DNA from: Caldilineaceae bacterium
GTDB taxonomy: Bacteria > Chloroflexota > Anaerolineae > Caldilineales > Caldilineaceae
Direction of reading: 5' to 3'
Length of the DNA stretch: 64,000 nucleotides
Assembly (NCBI GenBank): GCA_026708085.1
Contig: JAPOVP010000169.1
Location: 1-64,000, forward strand
Below are positions 1 to 8,040 of the stretch, in pieces. The translations under genes and the position numbers were made by a program. The notes beneath the pieces are model-generated. The model was not told the DNA's origin, made no database searches, and saw only the letters and a list, made by a program, of their open reading frames with translations. Numbering within the stretch: position 1 is the stretch's first letter; the number at the start of each line of letters is the position of its first letter.

Positions 1-185
1 GCGGAGCCCCCGCACAAGGGAGGGCCGAATAGGCCCGACCGCCCGGAACTGCAGGGGTTAATGTTTAGTGGTTTGTGGTTAGTGGTCAGAGGCGGGGATT
101 ATTCTGGTGGAAATTGGAATGGGAACTGACCGTGGCTTGGGTGCCTCCTGAGGCATAAGAGAGTTCGCCCCAATATTTGGATGCA
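1..185. repeat. Composite intergenic repeat, copy A (cut by left edge)
   Basis: The first ~48 bases (GCGGAGCCCCCGCACAAGGG and following) match 54856-54904 closely. A second block at 150-169 (GAGGCATAAGA, then GTTC) matches 54999-55018 at almost the same distance. Between them lie four degenerate heptamers at 65-92. The second copy starts with a CGGGGGC/GCCCCCG hairpin whose left arm would lie just outside this window. No ORF is associated, so it behaves like a non-coding dispersed element. Confidence 0.6.
65..92. repeat. Degenerate heptanucleotide tandem, 4 units
   Basis: Four consecutive 7-mers read TTAGTGG, TTTGTGG, TTAGTGG and TCAGAGG (65-92). The same consensus (TYAGTGG) recurs five times at 54905-54939 and twice, inverted, at 25787-25800. 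The pattern resembles the short tandem heptamer repeats known from cyanobacterial genomes. Confidence 0.6.
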
Positions 186-203
186 CGCAACTGGTGGTCG
201 AAT

Positions 204-232
204 TTGACTTTATTGTCCTTGTTCAGTAGTAT
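204..232 (+). promoter_or_regulatory. Predicted promoter of the lysine operon
   Basis: TTGACT (204-209) and TAGTAT (227-232) are separated by exactly 17 bases, which fits a housekeeping sigma promoter. A start near 239 would give a ~245-nt untranslated leader before lysS containing the attenuator described below. The prediction rests on consensus match only. Confidence 0.5.
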
Positions 233-309
233 TGGGCCTTGTTGGGTATTTGATGGCACAGTGAGGGCGGGTGGGGAATTGCGACCGCACCGGCACTAGA
301 GATTTACAA

Positions 310-378
310 GTGTTGAGAAATACGGATTTACGGTCACTGTTGACCTGCATAAAGAGCAAGAAGCGGAATCCAGACTGA
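310..378 (+). CDS. Putative lysine leader peptide (22 codons)
   Basis: A short GTG-initiated frame (alternative upstream GTG at 271, same frame) ends at TGA 376-378. Codons 15-19 read Lys-Ser-Lys-Lys-Arg (352-366), so three Lys codons lie five to eight codons before the stop. The stop is followed at once (379-386) by CCTGTCTG, the 5' strand of an antiterminator. The Shine-Dalgarno match is weak (AGAG at 298-301), so translation is not certain. The placement of Lys codons relative to the RNA folds is what a leader-peptide attenuator for a lysine operon needs. Confidence 0.5.
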   Translation: MLRNTDLRSLLTCIKSKKRNPD

Positions 379-454
379 CCTGTCTGTTGTTTGCGCCTGC
401 TCAGACGTTGCAACCGTAGCGACCGGCCATTCCAGACAGGGGGGCCGGTTTTTT
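379..454 (+). terminator. Attenuator terminator and antiterminator before lysS
   Basis: The terminator stem is ACCGGCC (422-428) with GGCCGGT (443-449), seven perfect pairs, followed by six T (449-454), only 30 bases upstream of the lysS ATG. An alternative fold pairs CCTGTCTG (379-386) with CAGACAGG (433-440), eight perfect pairs, using the terminator loop and trapping its left arm. The two structures should therefore be mutually exclusive. A ribosome stalled at Lys codons 352-363 would leave 379-386 free, while one at the stop codon would cover it. Confidence 0.65.
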
Positions 455-484
455 GTTGCCAGAAAGATCGCCGGGGGCGCGAGT

Positions 485-1642
485 ATGAGTCTTGAACAGT
501 TTGCCATTATCGAATCGACTTTACGAGAGGGAGAGCAGTTTGCCAACGCGTTCTTTGACAGCGGGCAGAAGGACGAAATCGCCCGTCTTCTGGATGCTTT
601 CGGGGTCGAGTACCTGGAGTTGACCTCGCCGGCGGCCAGTCCGCAGAGCCGCGCCGATTGTACACGCATCGCCGGCCTGGGGCTGGGAACAAAGCTGCTT
701 ACCCACACGCGCTGCCACCTGGACGATGCTCGCCTGGCCGTGGACACCGGCGTTGACGGTATCGATGTTCTCTTTGGCACGAGCAGCTATCTGCGGGAGT
801 TTTCGCATGGCAAATCGATCCGCGAGATCATCGACAGTGCGGTGCAGGTAATCGAATTCATCAAGAGCCAGGGGCTGGAGGTGCGGTTCAGCAGCGAGGA
901 CTCATTTCGTAGTGACCTGGTTGATCTGTTGACCGTCTACCGCGAGGTGGACCAGATCGGTGTGAACAGAGTTGGGATCGCCGACACAGTAGGAATTGCC
1001 ACACCTTTGCAGGTTCATGACCTAGTACGGACCTTACGTGGCGTCGTTTCATGCGATATCGAGTTTCACGGTCACAACGATACGGGCTGCGCTATTGCCA
1101 ATTCCTACTGTGCATTGGCGGCCGGGGCGACCCACGTGGACACCTCCGTGCTGGGGATCGGCGAGCGCAACGGCATTACGCCGCTCGGCGGCCTCGTAGC
1201 GCGCATGTACGCACTCGACCCGGAGCAGATTCGCAGCAAGTACAATCTGCCGATGCTGCGTGAAGTGGAGAATTTCGTGGCGGAGATCGTGGGTGTCGAC
1301 GTGCCTTTTAACAACTACATTACGGGTTACACGGCGTTCACGCATAAAGCGGGGATTCATGCCAAGGCAATCCTTAACAACCCTGACACGTACGAAATCC
1401 TGGATCCAGAGGACTTTGGGCTGACCCGCTATCTGCACATTGCGCACCGGCTTACCGGCTGGAATGCGGTCAAACAGCGTGCTGAGCAGCTGCAGCTGGA
1501 CCTGACCGATCCGCAGGTGAAAGAGGTTACGGCGCACATCAAGGAGGAGGCGGACCAGCGTAAGTTGAGCCTGGACGATGTTGATGTCTTGTTGCGCGAG
1601 TACCACAGCCGGGCAGTGACGGTACCTTCGCCGCCTGTGTAA
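485..1642 (+). CDS. lysS: Homocitrate synthase
   Basis: 385 residues. It condenses 2-oxoglutarate with acetyl-CoA to homocitrate, the first step of the alpha-aminoadipate route to lysine. The HMGL-like TIM barrel shows the metal/substrate motif STLREGEQ near residue 11, [12 protein letters not shown] with the two metal His residues, and [11 protein letters not shown]. Cys in the HNDTGC motif is typical of homocitrate synthases rather than isopropylmalate synthases. The gene is first in an operon with lysT 11 bp downstream and sits directly behind an attenuator-like leader. A NifV-type role is unlikely because no nif genes are nearby and the homoaconitase and LysW genes follow. Confidence 0.9.
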   Translation: MSLEQFAIIESTLREGEQFANAFFDSGQKDEIARLLDAFGVEYLELTSPAASPQSRADCTRIAGLGLGTKLLTHTRCHLDDARLAVDTGVDGIDVLFGTSSYLREFSHGKSIREIIDSAVQVIEFIKSQGLEVRFSSEDSFRSDLVDLLTVYREVDQIGVNRVGIADTVGIATPLQVHDLVRTLRGVVSCDIEFHGHNDTGCAIANSYCALAAGATHVDTSVLGIGERNGITPLGGLVARMYALDPEQIRSKYNLPMLREVENFVAEIVGVDVPFNNYITGYTAFTHKAGIHAKAILNNPDTYEILDPEDFGLTRYLHIAHRLTGWNAVKQRAEQLQLDLTDPQVKEVTAHIKEEADQRKLSLDDVDVLLREYHSRAVTVPSPPV

Positions 1643-1653
1643 GGGGACTGGAG

Positions 1654-3021
1654 ATGGGCAAGCATTCAACTTCCCAAAAGACGGTGGGCCAGGCGGATTC
1701 TGGGCGTAAAGAGGCTCAGACATTTGCACAGAAGGCGCTTGCGCGGGCTGCCGGGTGTGAGACCGTAGAAGTCGGGGAGGTCGTGGACGTGCGCCCTGAC
1801 ATTGTGTTGAGCCACGACAACACGGCTGCTATCCGGGAGATATGGCAACAGTTCGGGCTGGAGCAGGTCGCCATCCCGGAGAAGCTGGCAATTACGCTGG
1901 ACCATGCCGTTCCTGCACCGACGACTCGACACGCGCAGAATCACGCTGAGATTCGAGAGTTTGTGCAGGAGCAGGGCATTCGCCACTTTTTTGAGGTGGG
2001 GAGGGGGATTTGCCACCAGGTTTTGAGTGAGGAGGCGCTGGTGCTGCCGGGGCAGACAATCCTGGGCGCGGACAGTCATACGCCGCACTTCGGCTGGTTG
2101 GGGGCATTCGGGGCAGGCATAGGCCGCAGCGAAGTTGCGGCTCTGTGGGCGACTGGGGAACTGTGGCTGCGGGTGCCGGAGTCGATTCGAATCATCCTTG
2201 AGGGGGAACTGCCGAAAGGTGTGACGGCGAAGGATTTCGCCCTGCGAATCATTGGAGATTGGGGCGCGGACGGCGGGCTGTACGCTTCTGTGGAATTCAG
2301 CGGCAGCGGCATCGTGGCATTGAGCGTCGATTCGCGCATGGCCTTGGCCAATATGATGGCCGAATTCGGCGCCAAGGCTTCTTACGTACCGCCGGACGGA
2401 AAGTCAGTGGCCTACCTGAAGGAAGCTCTGCTGCGGCGCAGGGCCAGAGAGGGCGGTGTAGAAAGCAGGGATGACCGGCTACAGGAGATCGGGGAGATGG
2501 TCGTCTTCCCTGACGAGGATGCCGCGTACAGGGACACTTATTGCTACAGCTCAGAAGATTTGGAGCCGACGGTAGCCTGCCCGCACACAGTGGACAATGT
2601 AGCGCCGCTCTCGGCGGTGGCGGGGACGGAGGTGCAACAGGCGTTCATCGGGACATGCACAAACGGGCGACTCGAGGACATTGCCGAGGCTGCTGAGATT
2701 GTGCAGGGACGCCGAGTGGCTGTGGGGACCCGACTGCTGGTCATTCCCGCGTCCAGCCTGGTTTTGCAGGAGGCGATGCGGCAGGGCTATATCCAGGCGC
2801 TTGTTGCTGCGGGCGCCGCTATCGGTACGCCCGGCTGCGGTCCTTGCATGGGCAATCATATGGGGGTGCCGGCGACGGGGGAAGTTACTATTGCAAGCGC
2901 TAACCGCAATTTTCGCGGGCGGATGGGCACGAGGGAGGCCGAGATATATTTGGCGAGTCCTGCAGTGGTGGCGGCGTCGGCGGTTGCGGGAAGGATTGCA
3001 GACCCCCGGGACATTGTGTAG
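1654..3021 (+). CDS. lysT: Homoaconitase large subunit
   Basis: 455 residues of the aconitase/isopropylmalate-isomerase large-subunit family. With LysU it should isomerise homocitrate to homoisocitrate. Iron-sulfur ligand motifs are visible as [11 protein letters not shown] and [11 protein letters not shown], and [25 protein letters not shown] is a characteristic substrate/cluster region. A Shine-Dalgarno-like GGGGACTGGAG precedes the ATG. A separate leuC (32820) exists in the window, so this copy is best assigned to lysine by context. The family alone cannot exclude isopropylmalate as a substrate. Confidence 0.85.
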   Translation: MGKHSTSQKTVGQADSGRKEAQTFAQKALARAAGCETVEVGEVVDVRPDIVLSHDNTAAIREIWQQFGLEQVAIPEKLAITLDHAVPAPTTRHAQNHAEIREFVQEQGIRHFFEVGRGICHQVLSEEALVLPGQTILGADSHTPHFGWLGAFGAGIGRSEVAALWATGELWLRVPESIRIILEGELPKGVTAKDFALRIIGDWGADGGLYASVEFSGSGIVALSVDSRMALANMMAEFGAKASYVPPDGKSVAYLKEALLRRRAREGGVESRDDRLQEIGEMVVFPDEDAAYRDTYCYSSEDLEPTVACPHTVDNVAPLSAVAGTEVQQAFIGTCTNGRLEDIAEAAEIVQGRRVAVGTRLLVIPASSLVLQEAMRQGYIQALVAAGAAIGTPGCGPCMGNHMGVPATGEVTIASANRNFRGRMGTREAEIYLASPAVVAASAVAGRIADPRDIV

Positions 3022-3109
3022 GTAGGGGGGACACGCGCTTCTGCCGTCCCCCGCGTTCCCAAATCTGCGCGGGAGGTTTCTAGTGGTGTCGTCAGTTGGA
3101 GGAGATGAG

Positions 3110-3613
3110 GTGATTCAGGGCAGGGTCTGGAAGTACGGCGACAACGTCAATACTGATGTGCTGTTCCCTGGAAAGCATACATACACGGCGAAAGGACGGG
3201 TAGAGATTGCCAGCCACGCGCTGGAAGACCTGGACCCTGATTTCGCGTCCAACGTGAGCGAAGGCGACGTCATCGTAGGCGGCCGCAATTTTGGCTGCGG
3301 GTCCAGCCGTGAGCAGGCCGCGACCTGCCTGGTGTACAACGGGGTGGGCGCGGTGATCGCGGAAAGCTTTGCGCGGATTTTCTACCGCAACGCCATCAAT
3401 AACGGTCTCCTTGCGATTGTCTGCCCGGAAGCTGCGCAGGCGATTCTCTGGCAGGAGTCTGTTTCGATTGATCTGGAAAGACTGACAATCAAGTGCGCGT
3501 CCGGTCACTTTGAATTTCCACCACTGAGCGCGACTGTGCAGGAGATTCTGATGGCGGGGGGACTGGTTGAGCAGGTTAAGCGGCGTCTGGCGTCAGCAGG
3601 CGCGCCTTACTGA
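3110..3613 (+). CDS. lysU: Homoaconitase small subunit
   Basis: 167 residues from the GTG at 3110, the swivel domain of the heterodimeric isomerase. The family N-terminus ([16 protein letters not shown]) begins exactly here and GGAGGAG lies 5 bp upstream. A GTG at 3083 is in frame and also has a GGGAGG, so a nine-residue longer form is possible. [13 protein letters not shown] is the conserved substrate-binding loop. The gene follows lysT and shares its operon. Confidence 0.85.
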   Translation: MIQGRVWKYGDNVNTDVLFPGKHTYTAKGRVEIASHALEDLDPDFASNVSEGDVIVGGRNFGCGSSREQAATCLVYNGVGAVIAESFARIFYRNAINNGLLAIVCPEAAQAILWQESVSIDLERLTIKCASGHFEFPPLSATVQEILMAGGLVEQVKRRLASAGAPY

Positions 3614-3649
3614 GAAGGCTGACGGGCTGGTCCGAAAACTAGGAGCAGG

Positions 3650-4120
3650 ATGAAGGCCGTGCGTGCGAGGAAGTTTGCGGGAATCCTGCTTTCACTTCGG
3701 CAGCAGTACTGGCGACTGACAAGAAAGTTGACCGTCGGCGTGAGGCTGCTGGCAGTTGAAGACGGAAAAGTATTGTTGGTCAGGCACACTTACCAGGACG
3801 GATGGTATCTTCCTGGCGGCGGTGTGCAGGCGGGTGAGTCCTTGCAGGGGGCTATGCGTCGAGAGGCCGACGAGGAGGTCAGGGCAGTCCTGCATGATCT
3901 GCAGCTTTTTGGCGTTTACAGCAGCTTTTTTGAGGGAAAGAGCGATCACATTGTCGTTTTTCAGTGTGAAAACTTCAGTTGGCAAAGGGGGAGAAACAGG
4001 GAAATCAGTTGCGTCAACTGTTTCTCGCTCGACAAGCTGCCTGAAGGGACGTCACCCGGGACGCGAAGGCGGATCGCCGAATATGCCACAGGAAAAATGG
4101 GTGTGGCGGCCCCCTGGTGA
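3650..4120 (+). CDS. NUDIX hydrolase
   Basis: 156 residues with a near-complete NUDIX box, G-x5-E-x7-R-E-A-D-E-E, in the segment GGGVQAGESLQGAMRREADE. The final Gly of the consensus is Arg here. This Mg-dependent fold cleaves nucleoside diphosphates linked to another moiety, and the substrate cannot be read from the sequence. AGGAGCAGG lies directly before the ATG. Its position between lysU and lysW, on the same strand with short gaps, suggests co-transcription with lysine synthesis, but I know of no established role there. Confidence 0.8.
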   Translation: MKAVRARKFAGILLSLRQQYWRLTRKLTVGVRLLAVEDGKVLLVRHTYQDGWYLPGGGVQAGESLQGAMRREADEEVRAVLHDLQLFGVYSSFFEGKSDHIVVFQCENFSWQRGRNREISCVNCFSLDKLPEGTSPGTRRRIAEYATGKMGVAAPW

Positions 4121-4182
4121 GCATTCATAAGCGAGAATACAATAATTGACCAGCGAGATTATCAGACTTCAGGAGAAGTGGA

Positions 4183-4368
4183 ATGGCTGTCCAAACCGTT
4201 ACGGCAGTGGCCGAATGTCCAGAGTGCTTCGGCGAGGTTGAGCTCAACGATGTGATGGAGAACGAGATCGTTCAGTGCGGAGAATGCGGCGTGGACCTAG
4301 AGGTTATCGGGGTGGAACCGGTGGCGCTGGACCTGGCGCCTGAAGAGGACGAGGACTGGGGAGAATAG
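4183..4368 (+). CDS. lysW: LysW amino-group carrier protein
   Basis: 61 residues. LysW carries alpha-aminoadipate (or glutamate) as an isopeptide on its C-terminal Glu while LysX, LysZ, LysY, LysJ and LysK act on it. Two Zn-ribbon knuckles, CPEC (near residues 12-15) and CGEC (near 32-35), an acidic tail and the diagnostic C-terminus E-D-W-G-E are all present. AGGAGAAG precedes the ATG. lysX starts 5 bp after its stop codon. Confidence 0.95.
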   Translation: MAVQTVTAVAECPECFGEVELNDVMENEIVQCGECGVDLEVIGVEPVALDLAPEEDEDWGE

Positions 4369-4373
4369 GAACG

Positions 4374-5252
4374 ATGCGAGTTGGTATCCTCTACAGCCGC
4401 GTACGCGCTGAAGAGAAGCTGCTGTTTGAGGAATTTACGCAGAGGGGCGCCGAGTTCGATTTGCTAGACGATCGCAGGCTGGTTTTCGATATCAGCGGCG
4501 GTGAGGACTCGGTGCAATATGACGAATACGATGTGATTGTCGAGCGCTGTATCCATCACGGGCGGGCGCTGGTCAGCCTGCGCATACTCAACGACCGCGG
4601 GATCCCGACGGTGAACTCGGTGCAGGTGGCTGATGTCTGCGGTGACAAGCTGCAGACGACGAGCGCGCTTACGGCGGCTGGTGTGCCGTCGCCGCGCACG
4701 AAGGTCGCTTTCACAGCGGAGAGTGCGCTGGATGCCATGGAGGAACTAGGATATCCCGTGGTGATGAAGCCTTCTATCGGATCGTGGGGGCGGCTGTTGA
4801 GCAAGATCAACGACCGTGAGGCGGCGGAGACGGTCCTGGAGCACAAGGAGGTGCTGGGAACTTACCATCACAGCATTTTCTACATCCAGGAATATATAGA
4901 AAAGCCGGGACGCGATATTCGCGCATTCACCGTTGGTAGTGAAACGATCTGCGCGATCTACCGGGATTCGCCCCACTGGATTACGAACACGGCGCGCGGC
5001 GGTCAGGCCTCGGTCTGTCCGGTAACGCCGGAACTGAACGAACTCTGTGTGCGGGCGGCGAGGGCGGTCGGCGGCGGATGCGTTGCCATCGACGTGTTGG
5101 AGGACCCGGATCGCGGACTTCTGGTGAACGAAGTAAACTACACAATGGAGTTTCGCAACAGCGTGCTGCCCACCGGAGTCAACATTCCGGGCCGTATCGC
5201 TGACTTTGCCCTGCAGGTTGGGCGCGAAGGCTGGGAAGCAGCAAACAGCTGA
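4374..5252 (+). CDS. lysX: LysX, LysW-aminoadipate ligase (ATP-grasp)
   Basis: 292 residues, RimK-type ATP-grasp fold of the usual LysX length. It should use ATP to join the alpha-amino group of aminoadipate to the C-terminal Glu of LysW. Visible landmarks are the [16 protein letters not shown]-binding segment, [12 protein letters not shown], and the C-terminal Mg-binding NEVNYTMEF. The start lies close behind the lysW stop with GGAA in between, consistent with coupled translation. An ArgX-like activity on glutamate cannot be excluded without structural comparison. Confidence 0.88.
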   Translation: MRVGILYSRVRAEEKLLFEEFTQRGAEFDLLDDRRLVFDISGGEDSVQYDEYDVIVERCIHHGRALVSLRILNDRGIPTVNSVQVADVCGDKLQTTSALTAAGVPSPRTKVAFTAESALDAMEELGYPVVMKPSIGSWGRLLSKINDREAAETVLEHKEVLGTYHHSIFYIQEYIEKPGRDIRAFTVGSETICAIYRDSPHWITNTARGGQASVCPVTPELNELCVRAARAVGGGCVAIDVLEDPDRGLLVNEVNYTMEFRNSVLPTGVNIPGRIADFALQVGREGWEAANS

Positions 5253-5255
5253 TTC

Positions 5256-6383
5256 TTGAACGGAGAAGCAAAGCGCTCCCAGAAAGTGAGCAGTGAGGAC
5301 GTGGGGAAAGCGAGCCCAATCAGCCGGACTACAGTCTCGATTCTTGGCGCCAGCGGCTATGCCGGCGGTGAGTTGCTGCGTCTGCTGCTTGACCATCCGC
5401 ACGTCGAAATCGCGCAGGTTACGAGCGAAAGAAACGCTGGGTCATTCGTTCACTTTACCCATCCTAATTTGCGCGGGCGTACGAGGCTGAAATTCGTCAG
5501 CGCCAGCGAGTTGGAACCGTGTGACCTGCTGGTGCTGGGCCTGCCCCACGGAGGGGCGATGGGCCGCATTGACGAATTCGCTGGGCTGGCCGATCGTATT
5601 GTCGACCTGAGCGCCGACTTCAGGCTAGGGAATGTGCAGGCGTACCTGGACTGGTACGGCAAGGATCACAGTGCGCCCGACTGGCTTGGAAGGTTCGTGT
5701 ACGGGTTACCGGAATTGTTCCGCAGGCAGATCTGCGGCGCACACTATGTGAGCGGGGTTGGGTGCAACGCGACCGCGAGTGTGCTTGCGGTGTGGCCGCT
5801 TTTTGCAGCGGGGCTGGCTGACCCGCAGCGAGACCTAATCTGCGAGGTGAAGGTCGGGAGCAGTGAAGGCGGAAATCGATCCGGCGACGCGACGCACCAC
5901 CCGGAACGGGCGCGGGCGATGCGCAGTTTCGCACCCACGGGACACCGCCACACTTCAGAGGTACTGCAAGCCCTGGCAGAGGCCGACGCGGAAGATTATT
6001 CAGGGGTGGCCGCTCACATGAGCGCGACTGCGGTCGATAATGTACGGGGTGTATTGGCAACGGCCCATGTATTTGTGAAAGATGGCGTGAGCGAGCGGGA
6101 TCTCTGGCGGGCTTACCGTCAGACGTACCGGGATGAGCCATTTGTACGAATCGTCAAAGAGAAGACCGGCATCTACCGTTACCCGGAGCCGAAGATACTG
6201 AGTGGGAGCAACTACGCGGACGTTGGTTTCGAACTGGATGAACGGACGGGCCGTGTTGTTGCGCTCTGTGCTATAGACAACCTGGTCAAAGGGGCGGCAG
6301 GGAGCGCTCTGCAGAGCATGAATCTGATGTGCGGCTGGGAGGAGGCAACGGGACTAGGATTCGCGGGGTTGCATCCAGTGTAG
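5256..6383 (+). CDS. lysY: LysY, LysW-aminoadipyl-phosphate reductase (ArgC family)
   Basis: NADPH-dependent reductase that turns the LysW-bound acyl phosphate into the semialdehyde. The Rossmann motif GASGYAGGELLRLL, the catalytic Cys (near residue 170) in GVGCNATA, and an SSEGGNRSGDATHHPERA segment identify the ArgC/LysY family. The frame opens with TTG at 5256, three bases after lysX, and is ~25 residues longer at the N-terminus than usual, so GTG at 5286 or 5301 may be the true start. No kinase (LysZ), aminotransferase (LysJ) or hydrolase (LysK) follows. Confidence 0.85.
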   Translation: MNGEAKRSQKVSSEDVGKASPISRTTVSILGASGYAGGELLRLLLDHPHVEIAQVTSERNAGSFVHFTHPNLRGRTRLKFVSASELEPCDLLVLGLPHGGAMGRIDEFAGLADRIVDLSADFRLGNVQAYLDWYGKDHSAPDWLGRFVYGLPELFRRQICGAHYVSGVGCNATASVLAVWPLFAAGLADPQRDLICEVKVGSSEGGNRSGDATHHPERARAMRSFAPTGHRHTSEVLQALAEADAEDYSGVAAHMSATAVDNVRGVLATAHVFVKDGVSERDLWRAYRQTYRDEPFVRIVKEKTGIYRYPEPKILSGSNYADVGFELDERTGRVVALCAIDNLVKGAAGSALQSMNLMCGWEEATGLGFAGLHPV

Positions 6384-6491
6384 CCTGTACGAATGCGAGG
6401 GGGAAATACATGTCGGACATTCGGATAGGCGGAGAATTATCTGCCTCGTTTGCGGCAGGCTGGCGGCAGAAGAATAGAGGTACGCGCGATC

Positions 6492-7061
6492 ATGGCGGAG
6501 TTGAAGTCGGTCGTCTCCTTCCTGTGGACGCCTAGTCGGCGACGGGTCTCGCTTTCCCTTGACGGAAGTGCCGAGGCCGCGTTGCGTAGCCTTGAGGACG
6601 AGCTGAATTCGAGCGATGAGGTCAGCGGGCGGGTAGCAGGGCGAGCGCTACAGATCAGACGTCAACCGACAAAGTCGGCTGTCAAGGGCATATTCTCGAC
6701 GTACTTTTATGCTGTCGTCCGTGAAGATGGAGAGAACTGCCGCATAGTGGGTCATTTCCAGTGGCATCCGGTCGGGCGCATGTATGCTGCCGCCTGGATG
6801 GTGCTAAGCGCCCTGATACCACTGGCGTTTCTGGTCGTCGGGGCCTTGCGGGGATCACCGGAAAGCACTGCTCGCGACGCGCTGCCATACTTGGTTCCCG
6901 TGCTACTGCCCTTGCTCCTTATAGTTTTGCTCTACGTGCAGCGCCGGCGCGATCTGCCCGACGAACAGGCGATACGCCGCTGGCTTGCAGGATTGAAAGT
7001 TGGCTGGCAAGAGGTCGAATCAGAGTCCATTGCTTCCCCTAACCAAGAGTCCTCAGGCTGA
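6492..7061 (+). CDS. Small membrane protein, unknown function
   Basis: 189 residues from the ATG at 6492; an upstream in-frame start at 6450 would add 14 residues. The N-terminal half is soluble. It is followed by two hydrophobic segments (AAWMVLSALIPLAFLVVGAL and a LVPVLLPLLLIVLLYV stretch), then a basic and acidic cytoplasmic tail. No family was recognised. It lies ~110 bp after lysY and 30 bp before the MOSC gene, on the same strand, so it is probably the tail of the same transcript. Confidence 0.6.
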   Translation: MAELKSVVSFLWTPSRRRVSLSLDGSAEAALRSLEDELNSSDEVSGRVAGRALQIRRQPTKSAVKGIFSTYFYAVVREDGENCRIVGHFQWHPVGRMYAAAWMVLSALIPLAFLVVGALRGSPESTARDALPYLVPVLLPLLLIVLLYVQRRRDLPDEQAIRRWLAGLKVGWQEVESESIASPNQESSG

Positions 7062-7090
7062 ACCGCCAGGGACGAAATAGGAGTAGATCC

Positions 7091-7636
7091 ATGTCGACTG
7101 TCACCCACCTAAAAATGGTGGAACTGGAACAGAATCTAGAGGAGATCCGGCGTTCGCCCAAGAGCGAGGGCAGGCTGGCCCTAATCGTGAGGCGGCCCAG
7201 ATCCGGAGAAAGGGAGGTTGTCGAAGCCGGAGAATTGACGGTCGCGGAGGGGCTGGTCGGTGACAACTGGTGCACGCGCACACCTGGCGTTCCACTGGAT
7301 CCTGAACGCCAGCTTACAATTATGAATTCCCGAGTTGCCGGTTTGCTGGCGCAGGACGAAGACCGCTGGGAGCTATTTGGAGATCAACTCTACATCGACA
7401 TTGAACTGAGCGAGGCGAATCTGCCTGTGGGCACGCGGCTTGCAATGGGTGGCGCTGTTATTGAAGTTACGCCGGTCGACCATACAGGATGCAAGAAGTT
7501 CGCGGAGCGCTTCGGTGTAGATGCGGTCAAGTTCGTAAGCACCGCGGTTGGCAAGGAGATGCGGTTACGGGGCATGTATGCGAAAGTGGTCCAGCCCGGC
7601 GCTATCAGGGCAGGTGACAGGGTCCGGAAACTCTGA
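7091..7636 (+). CDS. MOSC-domain protein
   Basis: 181 residues. The C-terminal two thirds match the MOSC (molybdenum cofactor sulfurase C-terminal) fold: AEGLVGDNW, LTIMNSRV, then the conserved Cys in DHTGCKKFAERFG, and a final PGAIRAGDRVRKL typical of MOSC ends. Such domains bind sulfur or molybdenum cofactor at the conserved Cys. Single-domain members are largely uncharacterised, so the substrate is unknown. TAGGAG is seen upstream of the ATG. Confidence 0.75.
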   Translation: MSTVTHLKMVELEQNLEEIRRSPKSEGRLALIVRRPRSGEREVVEAGELTVAEGLVGDNWCTRTPGVPLDPERQLTIMNSRVAGLLAQDEDRWELFGDQLYIDIELSEANLPVGTRLAMGGAVIEVTPVDHTGCKKFAERFGVDAVKFVSTAVGKEMRLRGMYAKVVQPGAIRAGDRVRKL

Positions 7637-8040
7637 AGGCTCGCATCTGCTGCTATGCCATCCTATCGAATTGCACTGGGATGGAGCCTTTGTCCATTCC
7701 ATGCGCGGACCGCGCCGCACGGCAGTGGCCGCAGATCCAGCCCAGCGCCAGCTGGAGTTTGAACCGAATCTGTCGGTGAACACGATGGATTTTCCCCTTT
7801 CCAGGTTTGTATTTTAGTGTCAAATCACTTTCTGGCAGAGGCCGCCGAAGCCTTCTGCCTGTCAAAGGTGTTTCGACTCGATTCGCCTTTCTCCGAGCAG
7901 GCTTGTCTCACCAGATTCATTGAAACTACCGGGCGACCGGAAGCATTGGGACCCGGCGAGGCGCGCTGGCAATAGCGCCAATACAAGTGAATATGATACA
8001 CTGGTTTAGCTGAGCACCCTTACTAAACCGGATTTGAAGA
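7637..8040. other. 404-bp gap, no gene recognised
   Basis: No convincing coding frame or RNA gene is visible. A GGCGC/GCGCC inverted repeat (7960-7964 and 7975-7979) and a TATGAT (7992-7997) lie shortly before the ABC exporter start, but no matching -35 box was found. The exporter promoter is therefore unassigned. Confidence 0.5.
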
